Source: Meridianimarinicoccus aquatilis
Lineage (GTDB): Bacteria > Pseudomonadota > Alphaproteobacteria > Rhodobacterales > Rhodobacteraceae
Length of the DNA stretch: 35,668 nucleotides
Assembly (NCBI RefSeq): GCF_004358675.1
Contig: NZ_SMZO01000008.1
Location: 74,074 to 109,741, forward strand
Direction of reading: 5' to 3'
Positions 15,101-19,941 of this stretch are shown one piece after another (position 1 is the first letter of the stretch; each line of letters starts with the position of its first letter). The translations under genes were made by a program, and so were the position numbers. The notes beneath the pieces are model-generated. The model did no database searches and was not told where the DNA came from. It worked only from the letters and a program-made list of their open reading frames with translations.

Positions 15101-17554
15101 GTTCGCCGCTGTGGTGTTTACAGTGAAATCACCTGTCGCCGGTGTGCCGTTTGCGTCAAAAATGCGTGCCACAATCGACGATGAAGATCCGTCGCCGTTT
15201 GCCACATCGCTATCGGTCCAAGTGACAACGAAACGGCCCCCGCTCAGGGCTGCGACCTCTTGCTGACTTTGAGCCCCGATTGTCTGCTGATTGACGATAA
15301 TCTCACCGCCGACAGCGGCCCCACCAGCGTTGAACAGCTGGGCTATGACCCCAGTGCCGCTTCCATCACCTGCCGCCCCAGACGTGTTGGACACCCAAGT
15401 GACGATGTATCCGCCGTTGGTAAGCCCTTCGACCTTGGGTGTGACTTGGCTGGACGAGCTTTCGGTTTCGACCTGAAGTTCAGTCACCGTCAACACGCCC
15501 GACGCATCGTAGCGGTTCAGCCGGATACCGCTGATGTTATCGTCATCCCAAACGACAACAAAACCGCCATCGGTCAGCCCAGCCACATCAGGGGTGCGCT
15601 GGCCAGATACCACGGTGGTGTTGACCTGAAACTCCGATCCAGTGGGAACACCGCTCGCGTCATAGCGCTGCGCGAAGACGCCAACATTGTTGTCACCCGG
15701 ATTGTCCTGATTGGTGGACTGCCACACCGCCACATAGCCGCCATCCGCCAGCGTTGCGACCGCCGGGGCCTGTTGCGCATTTTCCGTGACCGTGTTTACC
15801 CGCGTTTCACCGCGCACACGGCCATCAATGTCAGTTTCGGGCGTGATGGTGACATCGACCACAATCGGCGTGCTTGCCGAACCAGAACCATCTTCAAGCT
15901 GAATGGCCAATGACATCTGTTCGCGCGGATCGTCCGACAGGTTACGATAGGACAGGTTCTCAACAAGGATCTCAACGGCTGTGGACGTGGCGTTCGCATT
16001 CAGGTCGATGATCAGCGGCAAGCCATCTGTGCCCGGCGACGAAATCGTCCCGACAACGGTTCCGTTCACACTCACCGCAGTGCCTGAAACAGAAACCGCC
16101 CCGCTGGTCAGCAGACCGAAAACATCCTGCCCAAAGGCATCTTGCGGCGCAAAGTCATCTTCTTGCAAGGATTGGGACAACGAACCGACGATCAAACGCC
16201 CCCCGGCAAAATCCGCGTTGTCCATATCAGACACCGCGGCAGCCCCATCTGCGTCGATCCTCTGAGCGGCGACATTCAGGTCGGCTTCGCTCAAGACGCG
16301 GGTGGAGTTCACCGCCTCTACCTCGGGCCGGGCCGAAGCGGCTGTGAAACTCGCAGGATCGCCAAGCAAACGCTGCGCAATTGCACTGCCGCTTCCGTCG
16401 CCCGCGGACCCACTGGTGTCGCTGCGCCATGCAACCACGAAAGCCCCATTCGGCAATGCCGCCACGACAGAGTTGTCTTGATTGCCCAACGTTTCGGTGT
16501 TGACGACCGTTTCACCGGTCAAAGCAACGCCATCAGAATCAAAGCGACGCGAGATCACGCCATAGCTGCTGCCATCGCCCGAACCGGCCGAGTTAAACGC
16601 AGACCATGTGACAACGAAACCACCGTCGTCTGTAGCAGCAATCGAAGGTTCGTACTGGACCGATGACGTCTCTATGTTGATTTGAATTTCACCGGTGACT
16701 GGGGTTCCATCACCTTCGAATACACGCGCGAACACACCATAGCTGCTGCCATCTTGGCCATTTTGGTCATTCCAAGTTACGACGAACCGGCCACCGTCCA
16801 ACCCGGTGACCCGAGCGGCTTCCTGAGTCCCGCCGAGCGTTGTGTTTACGGCAAATTCCGGGCCGACCTGCACACCTGCCTGATCGAAGCGCTGCGCGCG
16901 TATATCGCCCGGCGTTTCGAAAACGACCACAAAACCGCCGCCGGGCAGGCCGGGTGCCGCCCCGGGTTCTATCGCTGCAATCGACGGATTGTCTTGAGGA
17001 GCCGATGTTGCGACCCCTGTGCTATTGACCGCGAATTCGCCGCCCACGGGCGCGCCGCTGGCATTGTACACTTGCGCGAATACGTTTCGCACATACACAT
17101 TGCCCGCCCCATAATCGCTGAACCACGCAACAGCAAAACCACCATCTGGCAGGCCAACCACTGTTGGTTCGGATTGCGTGCCAAGGGTGGTTGTCGGAAC
17201 CGCAAATTCGCCACCCACGGCTGCGCCTTGGGCATCAAAGCGCTGCCCCAGAACGCCCGTGCCGTTATCGTCAACACCAGTCCAGACAACGACATAGCCA
17301 CCATCCGCCGTGCCTGCCACACTGGCATCAGATTGCGCGCCATTGCGATCGGTGTTGACCACCGTTTCAAGGCCAATTCTTTCGCCTTGGGCGCTGAACC
17401 TCTGGGCAATCACACCATTGCCGCTGCCGTCCTGACCTGCGCTGGTCCAGACAACAACATAGCTGCCGTCGTCAAGGCTTGTGATAGAAGGCTGGGTTTG
17501 TTCACCAACGCGGAAGCTGTTGACAAGTTCTTCTGGTGTAAGCGGCGTGTTCAT
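1..17554 (-). CDS. Giant multi-domain repeat protein, probably secreted adhesin (C-terminus outside window)
   Basis: One frame is open from the ATG at 17554 to the window edge; the frame read at bases 2-31 is the same as at the start, giving more than 5,850 codons. I followed it by eye, so a compensated frameshift cannot be excluded. The N-terminus (MNTPLTPEELVNSF) has no signal peptide, and the first repeat begins within about 15 residues. The order is eight blocks of seven 'Q..P.VA.L.DGGFVVxW' repeats (17554-3742) alternating with cadherin-like linkers. Then come a cadherin-like domain (about 3740-3410), a PKD-like domain with VDFGDGS and YTVTVTVDD (about 3410-3120), and VCBS/tandem-95 repeats to base 1. 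Acidic DxDxD-type loops suggest calcium binding. Proteins of this style in alphaproteobacteria are typically type I secreted, with RTX repeats and a C-terminal signal; neither is visible here because the end is missing. A weak GGGGA lies about 12 bases before the ATG. No secretion genes are in the window. Domain class is firm, function (adhesion, biofilm) is inferred. Confidence 0.9.
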   Translation of the reverse strand, partial: MNTPLTPEELVNSFRVGEQTQPSITSLDDGSYVVVWTSAGQDGSGNGVIAQRFSAQGERIGLETVVNTDRNGAQSDASVAGTADGGYVVVWTGVDDNGTGVLGQRFDAQGAAVGGEFAVPTTTLGTQSEPTVVGLPDGGFAVAWFSDYGAGNVYVRNVFAQVYNASGAPVGGEFAVNSTGVATSAPQDNPSIAAIEPGAAPGLPGGGFVVVFETPGDIRAQRFDQAGVQVGPEFAVNTTLGGTQEAARVTGLDGGRFVVTWNDQNGQDGSSYGVFARVFEGDGTPVTGEIQINIETSSVQYEPSIAATDDGGFVVTWSAFNSAGSGDGSSYGVISRRFDSDGVALTGETVVNTETLGNQDNSVVAALPNGAFVVAWRSDTSGSAGDGSGSAIAQRLLGDPASFTAASARPEVEAVNSTRVLSEADLNVAAQRIDADGAAAVSDMDNADFAGGRLIVGSLSQSLQEDDFAPQDAFGQDVFGLLTSGAVSVSGTAVSVNGTVVGTISSPGTDGLPLIIDLNANATSTAVEILVENLSYRNLSDDPREQMSLAIQLEDGSGSASTPIVVDVTITPETDIDGRVRGETRVNTVTENAQQAPAVATLADGGYVAVWQSTNQDNPGDNNVGVFAQRYDASGVPTGSEFQVNTTVVSGQRTPDVAGLTDGGFVVVWDDDNISGIRLNRYDASGVLTVTELQVETESSSSQVTPKVEGLTNGGYIVTWVSNTSGAAGDGSGTGVIAQLFNAGGAAVGGEIIVNQQTIGAQSQQEVAALSGGRFVVTWTDSDVANGDGSSSSIVARIFDANGTPATGDFTVNTTAANAQSQSVIAALNGGGFAIAWRSEAQDGSQGGIFVQRFSDTGTPIGGEVRVNDSTSGDQTDPAIIALDTGGFVVSWTDTTTPAPGSGSDVFAQVFDADGTRLDSEVLLNTEVDATQDQSAMTALPNGNYVVLWQSDASGTAGDGSSDGIFQQLVGDPAELTASAAPVVSGLAQGVVLTETAANAGALLFPAGAASIADSDTTDFGGGSLTLRRVTTSVDILDYNAPDDVAQFNLSVQTGGRVGLNGPSTLTVDGTDVATIAEDGQAGNDLRLVFLPGTDANSIETLLSALTYTTVSDDPAAQSTFSLSVVDGQGGVTAPLVFTLDVTPDPEADAPTPAGGETQVNSFTPGAQDEPDVATLNDGGWVVAWTSNDQDSNGDGVFMQRYGPDGSRAGGEIQVNSTEAGAQQRASVASLSDGGWVVTWDGNGVGDTSGVFFQRYDATGAAQGTETLINAGDTGSTQDNASVSGLPGGGFAVSYDAFGLDGSSNGVGMRIFDAAGAQVGTPVIVNTETSSTQNDSDIAVLADGRIVVTWSSVTSGTAGDGSSGGIFARVFSATGVPTGPEFQVNSETAGSQDSPSIGATSDGGFVIAWSDGSGQDGSGTGVAAQRFGSDALPAGGEFVVNEQRSNTQSEPTVTGLSDGRFAITWTDFVGTDGVFGQIYSATGARLDGQFQINTTTDGNHRLPSIAALPDGNMVAVWQNSVGDGSGNGVFQQIVGDPSDFSLDSAPVIDGLSTDVTLSEADVNAGLTRIDADATVAVGDLDSANFDGGQLAISIDEAFNTIEQFAGRDGVAQDQLGLVTGDVGNGDVTLSGSGVGSTVSVDGTVVGTIASDGADGQPLIIDLNASATSETIEALLGNLGYSNPSDDPSPVRRVQVDLSDGDGNSAQSQFVDVTVAPDADSTFVAGPDRIVNAHHNSEQSQPDVASLTDGSTVVVWRSYDQDSQSTYGIYGQLYDPAGVLTGTEFLINSTVASSQYEPTVTALSNGGFAVAWRDDSGDTSSARVAAQVFDASATAVGGEIQVNTTTTSAQGDPAIAGYVDGGFVVAFYSDAGDGSVDAVLSQRFDNAGIPVGAEQVVNVANTLGNQNQPAVATLVDGSGNNDGHVVVFTSATSGADGDGDRDGVFARRYDAAGNPIGNDVLVNDLTADDQSEATVTGLTGGGYVIAWTDDVADGSLGGVYAKIYDVSGTPVGSAFRVNTSTSSTQADPDVVALSDGGFVVAWRDDSSRDGSGAGIFGQRYDATGQRIDGETQINLEFSSTQSEPALAATADGFTAVYTATTSAGSGDGNSTGIALRRFESIPATDTSPQVEDFELYKTLYANDVTTGPRALDNGVAIVDPDGGTFDGGVLELFYTKPSTAFDQLSVLSSGPVTITSGTELRVDGTIVGTIDATMDGTNGAGLRIDLVAAADAAAVQLLVEHLAYESTDAAANVSSTNRSIGLTLTDGSGGRSEPQSIHVSISSGNDPASGLSLGDWGLTENQQERELPGTTETALIAQPLVIDSDVDFDDFAGTTFNGGYVRITNVFSGATTQQLSVLDQGTGAGQIGFDGTSVTFGGTVIGTVNGTSTGIDGAALQIDLTAAATADAVEALVESLTYQLTGGFNSTTAGWDVVVRNGAGAQTQFNRVTLPVDRDIVDIAPASGEEQQVNTFTPNAQDDAQVAALAGGGYVFVWKSDRQESPNAQDGVFAQIYDEFGQKQGAEFRVNDAALGAQNEPVVIGLSTGDFVVAWSDNNGRDGSGVGVFGQRFDAVGTAQGAVIQINDETSSTQSEPQLASLDSGRFMATWVSNTSATAGDGNGTGIFGRVFDAAGAAEGSEFQINTTTLSTQSQPSMATLPGGDVVVIWTDFGGEDGASGGIYAQRVESTGALVSFDGTTLGAAETLINTTTAGSQSNPSVAVLETSATLPSGGFVVVWQGPDASSEGVFAQIYDTTGAAQGSEFEVNTQTASVQQFAAVIGRPGGGFTIAWEDSSGVADPSGVGVVARDYAADGSALGIAYLVNSETSSTQAGVTLATLTNGTMVTGWHSQTSATAGDGSSNGVFQKLFDAPARPAGAEAPVMVGLPADASFDEAAINGGPQLIDTDGVLSLTDADSPDMDGGRILLARVVTTDSALAGQLGSEAGPTADAFGVLAGNGVTVAGTSVLVGGVTVGTISAALNGLGGADLAIDLGAGATPERVEAVLSRLSFASTSQNPADSRSVIVQVSDGDGGSVTSSPIVLTVTPEQDRTALPVEGEWQVNTQTENNQFSPSVAAVFDTSGTQIGTVSVWASTGQDRSQDTGNGVFAQLFDLNGDPVGSEFRINSHTEFGQEAPVATGLPTGGFAVAWVDTSSANPAAEAAGQSSGNEVIARVFNTDGTPATAEFLVNDQFSSTQSDPAITATAAGDLIIAYRDDSGADGSGAGVFQRVFTDTGVAAGPSVQVNSQTSSTQFEPAVAALSGGGSVAVWTSVASAPAGDGNSNGVFARLFDAAGAPVGSEFAVNTTTVGDQYEPTVAALAGGDFVVAWRDNSGLDGSGSAVMLQRFTAAGSPVGGEIRVNEVTVNSQYDPEIVALTTGGWVVVWTDNSADGSGEGVFGQEYAANGDRVDGQFQINTEVSSSQNAPVVTALPGGGFVVNWVSATSGTAGDGSSSGVFQQVFSSSAATSGAPVIVGITDLNLTESAVNASAQHIAETIGLGDADSADFAGGVLTVSMVENATVQAQFAAPDDFAQDQLVLIPSAQVTVAGTTVRVNGTDVGTIGSDGANGAPLEITFNASADANAVKAVVRSLGYANTSDDPTTTREIAVQLTDGDGGATRQTLNISIAPETDGGVAVGGEAQTNSFTIGEQTDSHVAAMADGGYVIVWTSTNQDATGDNDQGVFAQRYDAAGAPVGGEILVNTTTVGSQSDAEVVGLGNGGFVVAWRDTSRVNSDHFDTEIVFQVFDAANAKVGGEVAHDSPVTRSPSAPVLEAFDGGGFVMVHQALQRSTFQSDRIVGQRYDDQGGAVGAEFEIVQAGANGLANPDVAAQADGTFAVVFQSNFIDNPGVNDAGVFLQRYAADGTATGLPTLVNTTVRASQYEPRIAALDGGGYVVVFRSDRGDDFSYTTSPGVYAQQFDASGVPVGTQFLVNSVVNGNQYQPDVAATQGGGFAITYSDSNGTDGSGIGVYLQQYDATGARIDGPVQVNEEFSSSQNEGKIAALPDGNFVVSFTSQTSAGAGDGSGNGVFHRIIGDPTDFNFGQGPVLAGVNRTVTYAENTLNGLPQLIDANAAAAVSHPTATDFAGGSILVSNLISSAPLINQINAPDDLTQDQLGLRQTDRISISGVAVSIDGVLVASIVQNGQNGSVFELSLTNNATPELVELLVENLTYRNISDDPLPTRELRIQVTDGDGGASDPQLVTINITPTPDAAVAVGGERTINTTDTGSEAAPKIAGLPGTGGDFIAVFESSGADGSGTGLLAQRFDSLGNPVGRDGTGLADGVTDEFRVNTTSVSGTQSDADVAGFSTGGFVVVWSDQTIDASSTGVAAQIFNPDGTLSGTEFIVPSLTSSTQNNASVAVLSDDRFVVTWESVNSAGASDGDNQGVLGRIFDASGTALGQQFVVNTTTAGSQGDPSITALNDGGFLITWEDRSGADGDVNGIFAQRYDATGLAQGTEFQINTTTASSQSDPVITVLVNGDIVVAWEDNTADQSSTGVFAQIYGVDGTPVTEEFRVNDQRISSQFDPVITGLDTGGFVIAWVDSNGTDGSGQGVFAQQYDAAGNRLDSQFQVNTTFLSTQNQPDITALPGGGFVVAFNGSTLLQVYGNDAPVLSPISATGVEDTAIVLDASLFDAGFSDPDGNTLQVIRIDTFPNDGVITLSGTPVLAGQEIVRADLLAGNLVYLGNQDFNGADSFQWTGSDGISFAPTAALAGITITPVNDAPGLEAGADTTIGEGVALSRQLQLTDPDVDSRTFTVDFGDGSAAQVFTTSDLTPTLSRSYSAEGVYTVTVTVDDNSGAANAVETDTFVVTVENAAPILGSDNFTVSEDGPANTGNLLANDVDPGGDAITVSAVDGQSANVDVQITLASGALLTVNADGSYSYDPNGQFEGLADFQFGSDSFSYTATDGLLNATRSVTVTIDGQNDAPVAADDGASVNDDATVTLNVLTNDTDVDGNTVSVTGFDASVSAVTDQGGGVFQGTVTATGALVTLDTTTGDVTYDPNGAFTGSGADSFGYLVSDGRGGTDSATVDITINGTNQNPVAGDDLQIVTEDVNVAGAPLFVGSTGPDSDPDGDAISVVSVNGLAANVGGFITLASGASLRVNAGGTFDYQQNGVFDGLGMGESANDGFTYTIADGNGGSDSASVTIRIDGANDAPLALSDIASTDQDTAISGGNVLTNDTDPDTNDVLTVDLVGGSALALGVPTAGSAGGQFTINADGTFDYDPNGAFDDLAQGDTRLDAISYRASDGNGGTNPAVLTVSVTGLNDAPDALDDAFSVGKSAVLTGLSLTNNDIDPDTGDVPFVTLIDGAAVVGTQITLGSGALLQVNAGGTFSYDPNGQFDSLQNGQTASESFTYTISDARGVTDTATVTLSITGSSTAPVALDDTGTTDEDSTTGIAVLGNDSDADGDTVSVATIAGQVATVGVALALPSGALATLNIDGTVTYDPNGAFDSLAPGGPSGSDTFVYSITDGNAGTDTGSITVTITGVNDAPTAFTDTVAISESASVVVDVLANNGGGADSDPDVGTVLVADQLNGGSLAIGNSVLLPSGALVTRDGDGTFTYDANGAFEALSAGAADTDSFTYRLSDGDGGTDTATVLVNITGENDTPDAVDDLFGVAVDGTLNDTVLTNDTDVDTGDTLNVIEVQGAESGLGNAVATDSGGLVTLNADGTFTYDQNGAFTGLGVGLTAFDTFSYTISDGNGGTDIATVTIAVGGSNLPPVANADAAVTPEDGPAIVINATSNDTDGNGDTLTVTSLDVTGTLGLVTDNGDGTFGYDPNGAFEALAFGETATDTFSYTVDDGQGGSDTAVVTVTINGANDAPVASAVAAAANEDGPSVVIAASFTDID
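3742..4912 (-). repeat. Repeat block 8 (seven blades, short last blade)
   Basis: Opens with GGERTINTT and ends at VVAFNGSTLLQVYG. Seven cores are read: IAVF, VVVW, VVTW, LITW, VVAW, VIAW, VVAF. Its last blade lacks the SGTAGDGS-type loop of other terminal blades and passes straight into a cadherin-like domain (GNDAPVLSPISATGVEDTA). Confidence 0.8.
5461..6653 (-). repeat. Repeat block 7 (seven blades)
   Basis: Opens with GGEAQTNSF and closes at GVFHR before IIGDP. Seven cores are read: VIVW, VVAW, VMVH, AVVF, VVVF, AITY, VVSF. Blades 3 and 4 are the most diverged in the protein (TRSPSAPVLEAFDGGG; ANGLANPDVAAQADGT). Confidence 0.8.
7183..8400 (-). repeat. Repeat block 6 (seven blades)
   Basis: Opens with EGEWQVNTQ and closes at GVFQQ. 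Seven cores are read: VSVW, AVAW, IIAY, VAVW, VVAW, VVVW, VVNW. The first blade core is unusual (FDTSGTQIGTVSVW). Confidence 0.8.
8958..10169 (-). repeat. Repeat block 5 (seven blades)
   Basis: Opens with GEEQQVNTF and closes at GVFQK. Seven cores are read: VFVW, VVAW, MATW, VVIW, VVVW, TIAW, VTGW. Blade 5 has an eight- to nine-residue insertion (ETSATLPSGG) before its core. Confidence 0.8.
10160..11200 (-). repeat. Double linker between repeat blocks 4 and 5
   Basis: Every other block boundary has one linker with a recognisable core (QLGLL...V.V.GT.VGTI...L.IDLNA.AT..AVE.LV..L.Y). Here two diverged copies lie in tandem, meeting near 10665. The first has VDGTIVGTI and LLVEHLAY; the second has FGGTVIGTV and ALVESLTY. 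The gap between blocks is therefore about twice as long as elsewhere. Confidence 0.7.
11201..12385 (-). repeat. Repeat block 4 (seven blades)
   Basis: Opens with GPDRIVNAHHN and closes at LRRFE. Seven cores are read: VVVW, AVAW, VVAF, VVVF, VIAW, VVAW, TAVY. Blade 4 has a small insertion (DGSGNNDG) before its core. Confidence 0.8.
12958..14093 (-). repeat. Repeat block 3 (seven blades)
   Basis: Opens with GGETQVNSF and closes at GVFQQ before IVGDP. Seven cores are read: VVAW, VVTW, AVSY, VVTW, VIAW, AITW, VAVW. The seventh blade is atypical (DGNHRLPSIAALPDGN). Confidence 0.8.
14650..15811 (-). repeat. Repeat block 2 (seven blades)
   Basis: Opens with GETRVNT after linker 1 and closes at GIFQQ before LVGDP. 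Seven cores are read: VAVW, VVVW, IVTW, VVTW, AIAW, VVSW, VVLW. The final blade carries the longer loop DASGTAGDGSS that recurs in the last blade of most blocks. Confidence 0.8.
16371..17554 (-). repeat. Repeat block 1 (seven blades)
   Basis: Seven ~50-residue repeats, each with a core like DGGYVVVW followed by a loop such as GQDGSGNGV and a strand AQRFxxxG. Blade cores in order end VVVW, VVVW, AVAW, VVVF, VVTW, VVTW, VVAW. The block begins at the protein's N-terminus, so no capping domain precedes it. Confidence 0.8.
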
Positions 17555-17862
17555 TGCAATCAATTTCCCCGTCAAAAGTGCGGTTCAGAAACTGATGTTG
17601 CGCTCGAGCCAGACAAAGCGATGGCGCATCGTGCAATCAGGATAGACGCAACATTGTTCCGATTTAATACGCACCGTTAAAGTTTTATTGATAATTACCT
17701 GTTCGGTTGACGATACATAAGTCAACAGATTCGTCTAAAAGTTGGTAACAATACAGGCATTCCGGTAGTTGGGGCGGCTGTTTTTCCCGCAAGACGTGTG
17801 CGCCTTCGGTGTTCTTGCAAAAGTTGTTTTGTGACGAACTCGCGTTACCGGTTTGAAATCGC
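17555..17862. other. Intergenic gap upstream of the giant gene
   Basis: About 308 bases between the lipoprotein stop and the giant-gene ATG, clearly more AT-rich than its surroundings near 17655-17760. It contains TTGAC-N9-GTCAA at 17707-17725, with TAATTAT downstream on the minus strand. A promoter for the giant gene is expected here, but no well-spaced -35/-10 pair is evident. I see no gene and no strong terminator. Confidence 0.4.
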
Positions 17863-18477
17863 CTAACTCCGCAGACCTGAAGCTGCGATTTCTTGGGCAA
17901 GGCGGGCGACACTTCGGCTCATCGCAGCGGCAATTCTTGTGTAATCAGGGCCGCTTACGCCAGTTGGCGCAGTGCTCACCGGTTCACGCAGCAGGGTTCG
18001 GCCCATTGTGATCACCTCTTGCGTGCCGCCGCTGAGTACGGTCCAGCGCGCATCAAGCACGACTTGCCCGTCCGGTCGAGCCTCGAACGCGTTGACCTGC
18101 ACGGTGATTTGATAGGTCATGTCACCCGACGTCGTCCAAGGGTACAAGAACAACCGGTCCGTTCTTAACTGCTCGGAAAGAACCTCGGCCAGAACGTTCT
18201 GGAAGTTCTCGGTCAGGCCGCCGCCCCAACGATTTTGTTCGTTCACATTTACCGAGGTCGCGGTGTCGCGCGTCACAATTTCAGTTCGGTCCAGATATTG
18301 CGGCATGGTGATCGGGCCGACCCCAATCAACGGTCCGCGCCTGCGCGTCGTCTGCACGGCCTCTGTCGAGGCAGAGACCGGCGCAGAAAGGATATAAAAG
18401 TTCGATGGTTGGCTGGTGCATCCAGCGACCACTGCACAAAGCAAAAGCCCGGCAAGGACCGAAAGTCGGCGCAACAT
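17863..18477 (-). CDS. ABC-type transport auxiliary lipoprotein (PqiC/LbcA-like)
   Basis: A 204-residue protein with a lipoprotein signal peptide (MLRRLSVLAGLLLCAVVAGC). The lipobox VAGC places the lipidated cysteine at residue 20. The rest matches the ABC_trans_aux/PqiC family pattern: an early FYILSAP strand, a GVGPITMPQYLDRTEIV segment, WGGGLTENFQNVLAEVLSEQL, and a strand ending near TIQV/VLDARW. It sits 15 bases after the MCE gene and closes the operon. Family members sit in the inner face of the outer membrane or on the periplasmic side and bind MCE tunnels that carry phospholipids. The start is supported by the signal peptide beginning directly at the ATG. Confidence 0.88.
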   Translation of the reverse strand: MLRRLSVLAGLLLCAVVAGCTSQPSNFYILSAPVSASTEAVQTTRRRGPLIGVGPITMPQYLDRTEIVTRDTATSVNVNEQNRWGGGLTENFQNVLAEVLSEQLRTDRLFLYPWTTSGDMTYQITVQVNAFEARPDGQVVLDARWTVLSGGTQEVITMGRTLLREPVSTAPTGVSGPDYTRIAAAMSRSVARLAQEIAASGLRS

Positions 18478-18492
18478 AATAGGTCTCCGTTT

Positions 18493-19941
18493 CTATCGTC
18501 TGCCTGTAAGGAGCGCGTTGGGATTACGTTCGAGAAAGTTGGCAAACTCGCGCAGAGATACCGCCGCGCGGCGAATTTCCCTGAGCGCCGTATCGAGTTG
18601 CGCAATCGTTGGCGAGTCCGGGCTGATCACCGACCTCGCGCCCGCGAGGGCATTGCGTGCGTCGCGCATGGCTGCGTCAGCGTTGTCCAGTATCGCATCT
18701 GCCTGTCCGAAGATTGGCTCCACGCCGCCCTCCACAGTTGCAATAAGCGTTCTGAGTTCATTGATAGCCAGCCCGCCATCGTCCAACGCCATTTGGGCTG
18801 CAGCCATCGTTTCTTCGGCTTTGTCAGTAAAAGGCCCGATCTCGGTGGTAAGTTCCGCGGCGAGTGTGCCGACGGAGGCGATCGGACCACGGGCGTCGTC
18901 AAGCATTTGTGTGGCTGTGGCCAGTGCCGCTTGCGCTTCGACGAGCAAGGGGGCTGCTTTTGTGTCGAACGAATTGATGACGCTGCGTGCGTCCTCCATC
19001 GTTCTGTTCGCCGTGACCAGAGCCTGTTTCAGATCGTTGGAAATTGGAGTGATTTCCTGATCGAGACTGTCGATCAGGGCCCGACCATCCTGCGCGATCG
19101 TCTGTATCGCCTGTATTGTGTCGGTCGCCCCTGACGACAACGTCGATACTTCCGATTCAAGGCTCTGTGCAATCTGTTGCAGCAGGTCGAGGCTTTGAGC
19201 AGCAGAATACAGCACTTCGCCGGGTTCCATCGCCAGACGCGCCTTCGCTTCTTCCACGGTTGCACGCACATCCGCGACCGTGGCGCTGATATCGTCAGCC
19301 AAGGGGCCGATCCTGCCAGAGATGGCGTCAACAGATGTACTGATCTGGATGATGCTGCGTGTTGCAGCCGTCACGGCTGTTTCAACATTTGTAGCGATCT
19401 CTTCCAGCGGAAGGTTTTGAAGAATATCCGCCAGCCGTGTGACACTGGCTTTCAGCTTCTCGGTGTCAGAGGGGAGTGTCGGAATCTCCTCAGCATCCGG
19501 ATCTAGCCCGGTCAACTTGACCGCCGTCGACGGCTTGAAATCAAGCTCGACACTCAGTTGCCCTGTCACGAAAGACTGCATGCCAAGCTCGGCTCTCAGC
19601 CCAAATGCGATCAGGTCATCGAGTGTGCGTCCGTCCCCCGTAATTTGACCGCGAATGCGGTTTGGCTCGATGCTGATGTAGACGGGAATAAGAAAGAGCG
19701 ATTCCGTGTCTTCGGGAAAATACGTAACGCTGATGTCCGTCACCTGTCCAAGCGGAACACCGCGAAAATTCACAGGGGCTCCGACCTGAAGGCCCGCGAC
19801 CGACCCTTGAAAAAACAAGACATAAGTTCGCTTGGCACTCAAGAAGTTCGCACCGCCAAAAAGCACCAAACCGGCAATTGCCAGCACGAAGGCGCCAACC
19901 ACGAATAGTCCGACCAGCTTTGGATTGGTTTTCTGACTCAC
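18493..19941 (-). CDS. MCE (MlaD-family) protein with long C-terminal helical region
   Basis: 482 residues. One N-terminal membrane helix (about residues 9-31, LVGLFVVGAFVLAIAGLVLF) precedes an MCE domain (about 39-125) with VAGLQVGAPVNFRGVPLGQV, the usual core. After about residue 165 it is a long helical region rich in Ala, Thr, Asp and Leu with heptad-like spacing and repeated 'AAL..AT..LDDAR' segments, ending LLTGRR. MCE proteins form periplasmic hexamers through which lipids pass; a long C-terminal helical part can form a tube. It is longer than the ~180-residue E. coli MlaD, fitting the longer MCE subgroup. The ATG overlaps the ATPase stop by four bases (ATGA), so translation is coupled. 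Confidence 0.9.
   Translation of the reverse strand: MSQKTNPKLVGLFVVGAFVLAIAGLVLFGGANFLSAKRTYVLFFQGSVAGLQVGAPVNFRGVPLGQVTDISVTYFPEDTESLFLIPVYISIEPNRIRGQITGDGRTLDDLIAFGLRAELGMQSFVTGQLSVELDFKPSTAVKLTGLDPDAEEIPTLPSDTEKLKASVTRLADILQNLPLEEIATNVETAVTAATRSIIQISTSVDAISGRIGPLADDISATVADVRATVEEAKARLAMEPGEVLYSAAQSLDLLQQIAQSLESEVSTLSSGATDTIQAIQTIAQDGRALIDSLDQEITPISNDLKQALVTANRTMEDARSVINSFDTKAAPLLVEAQAALATATQMLDDARGPIASVGTLAAELTTEIGPFTDKAEETMAAAQMALDDGGLAINELRTLIATVEGGVEPIFGQADAILDNADAAMRDARNALAGARSVISPDSPTIAQLDTALREIRRAAVSLREFANFLERNPNALLTGRR

Noticed and set aside
1-17554. Regular repeats considered as a CRISPR array or DNA satellite
   Set aside because: The periodicity is at protein level (about 50 and 115 residues) in an open frame; the DNA copies are diverged and there are no short identical repeats with unique spacers.
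17685-17912. 75-codon minus-strand frame with several cysteines after the lipoprotein gene
   Set aside because: It overlaps the end of the lipoprotein gene, lacks a ribosome site and has no recognisable fold.
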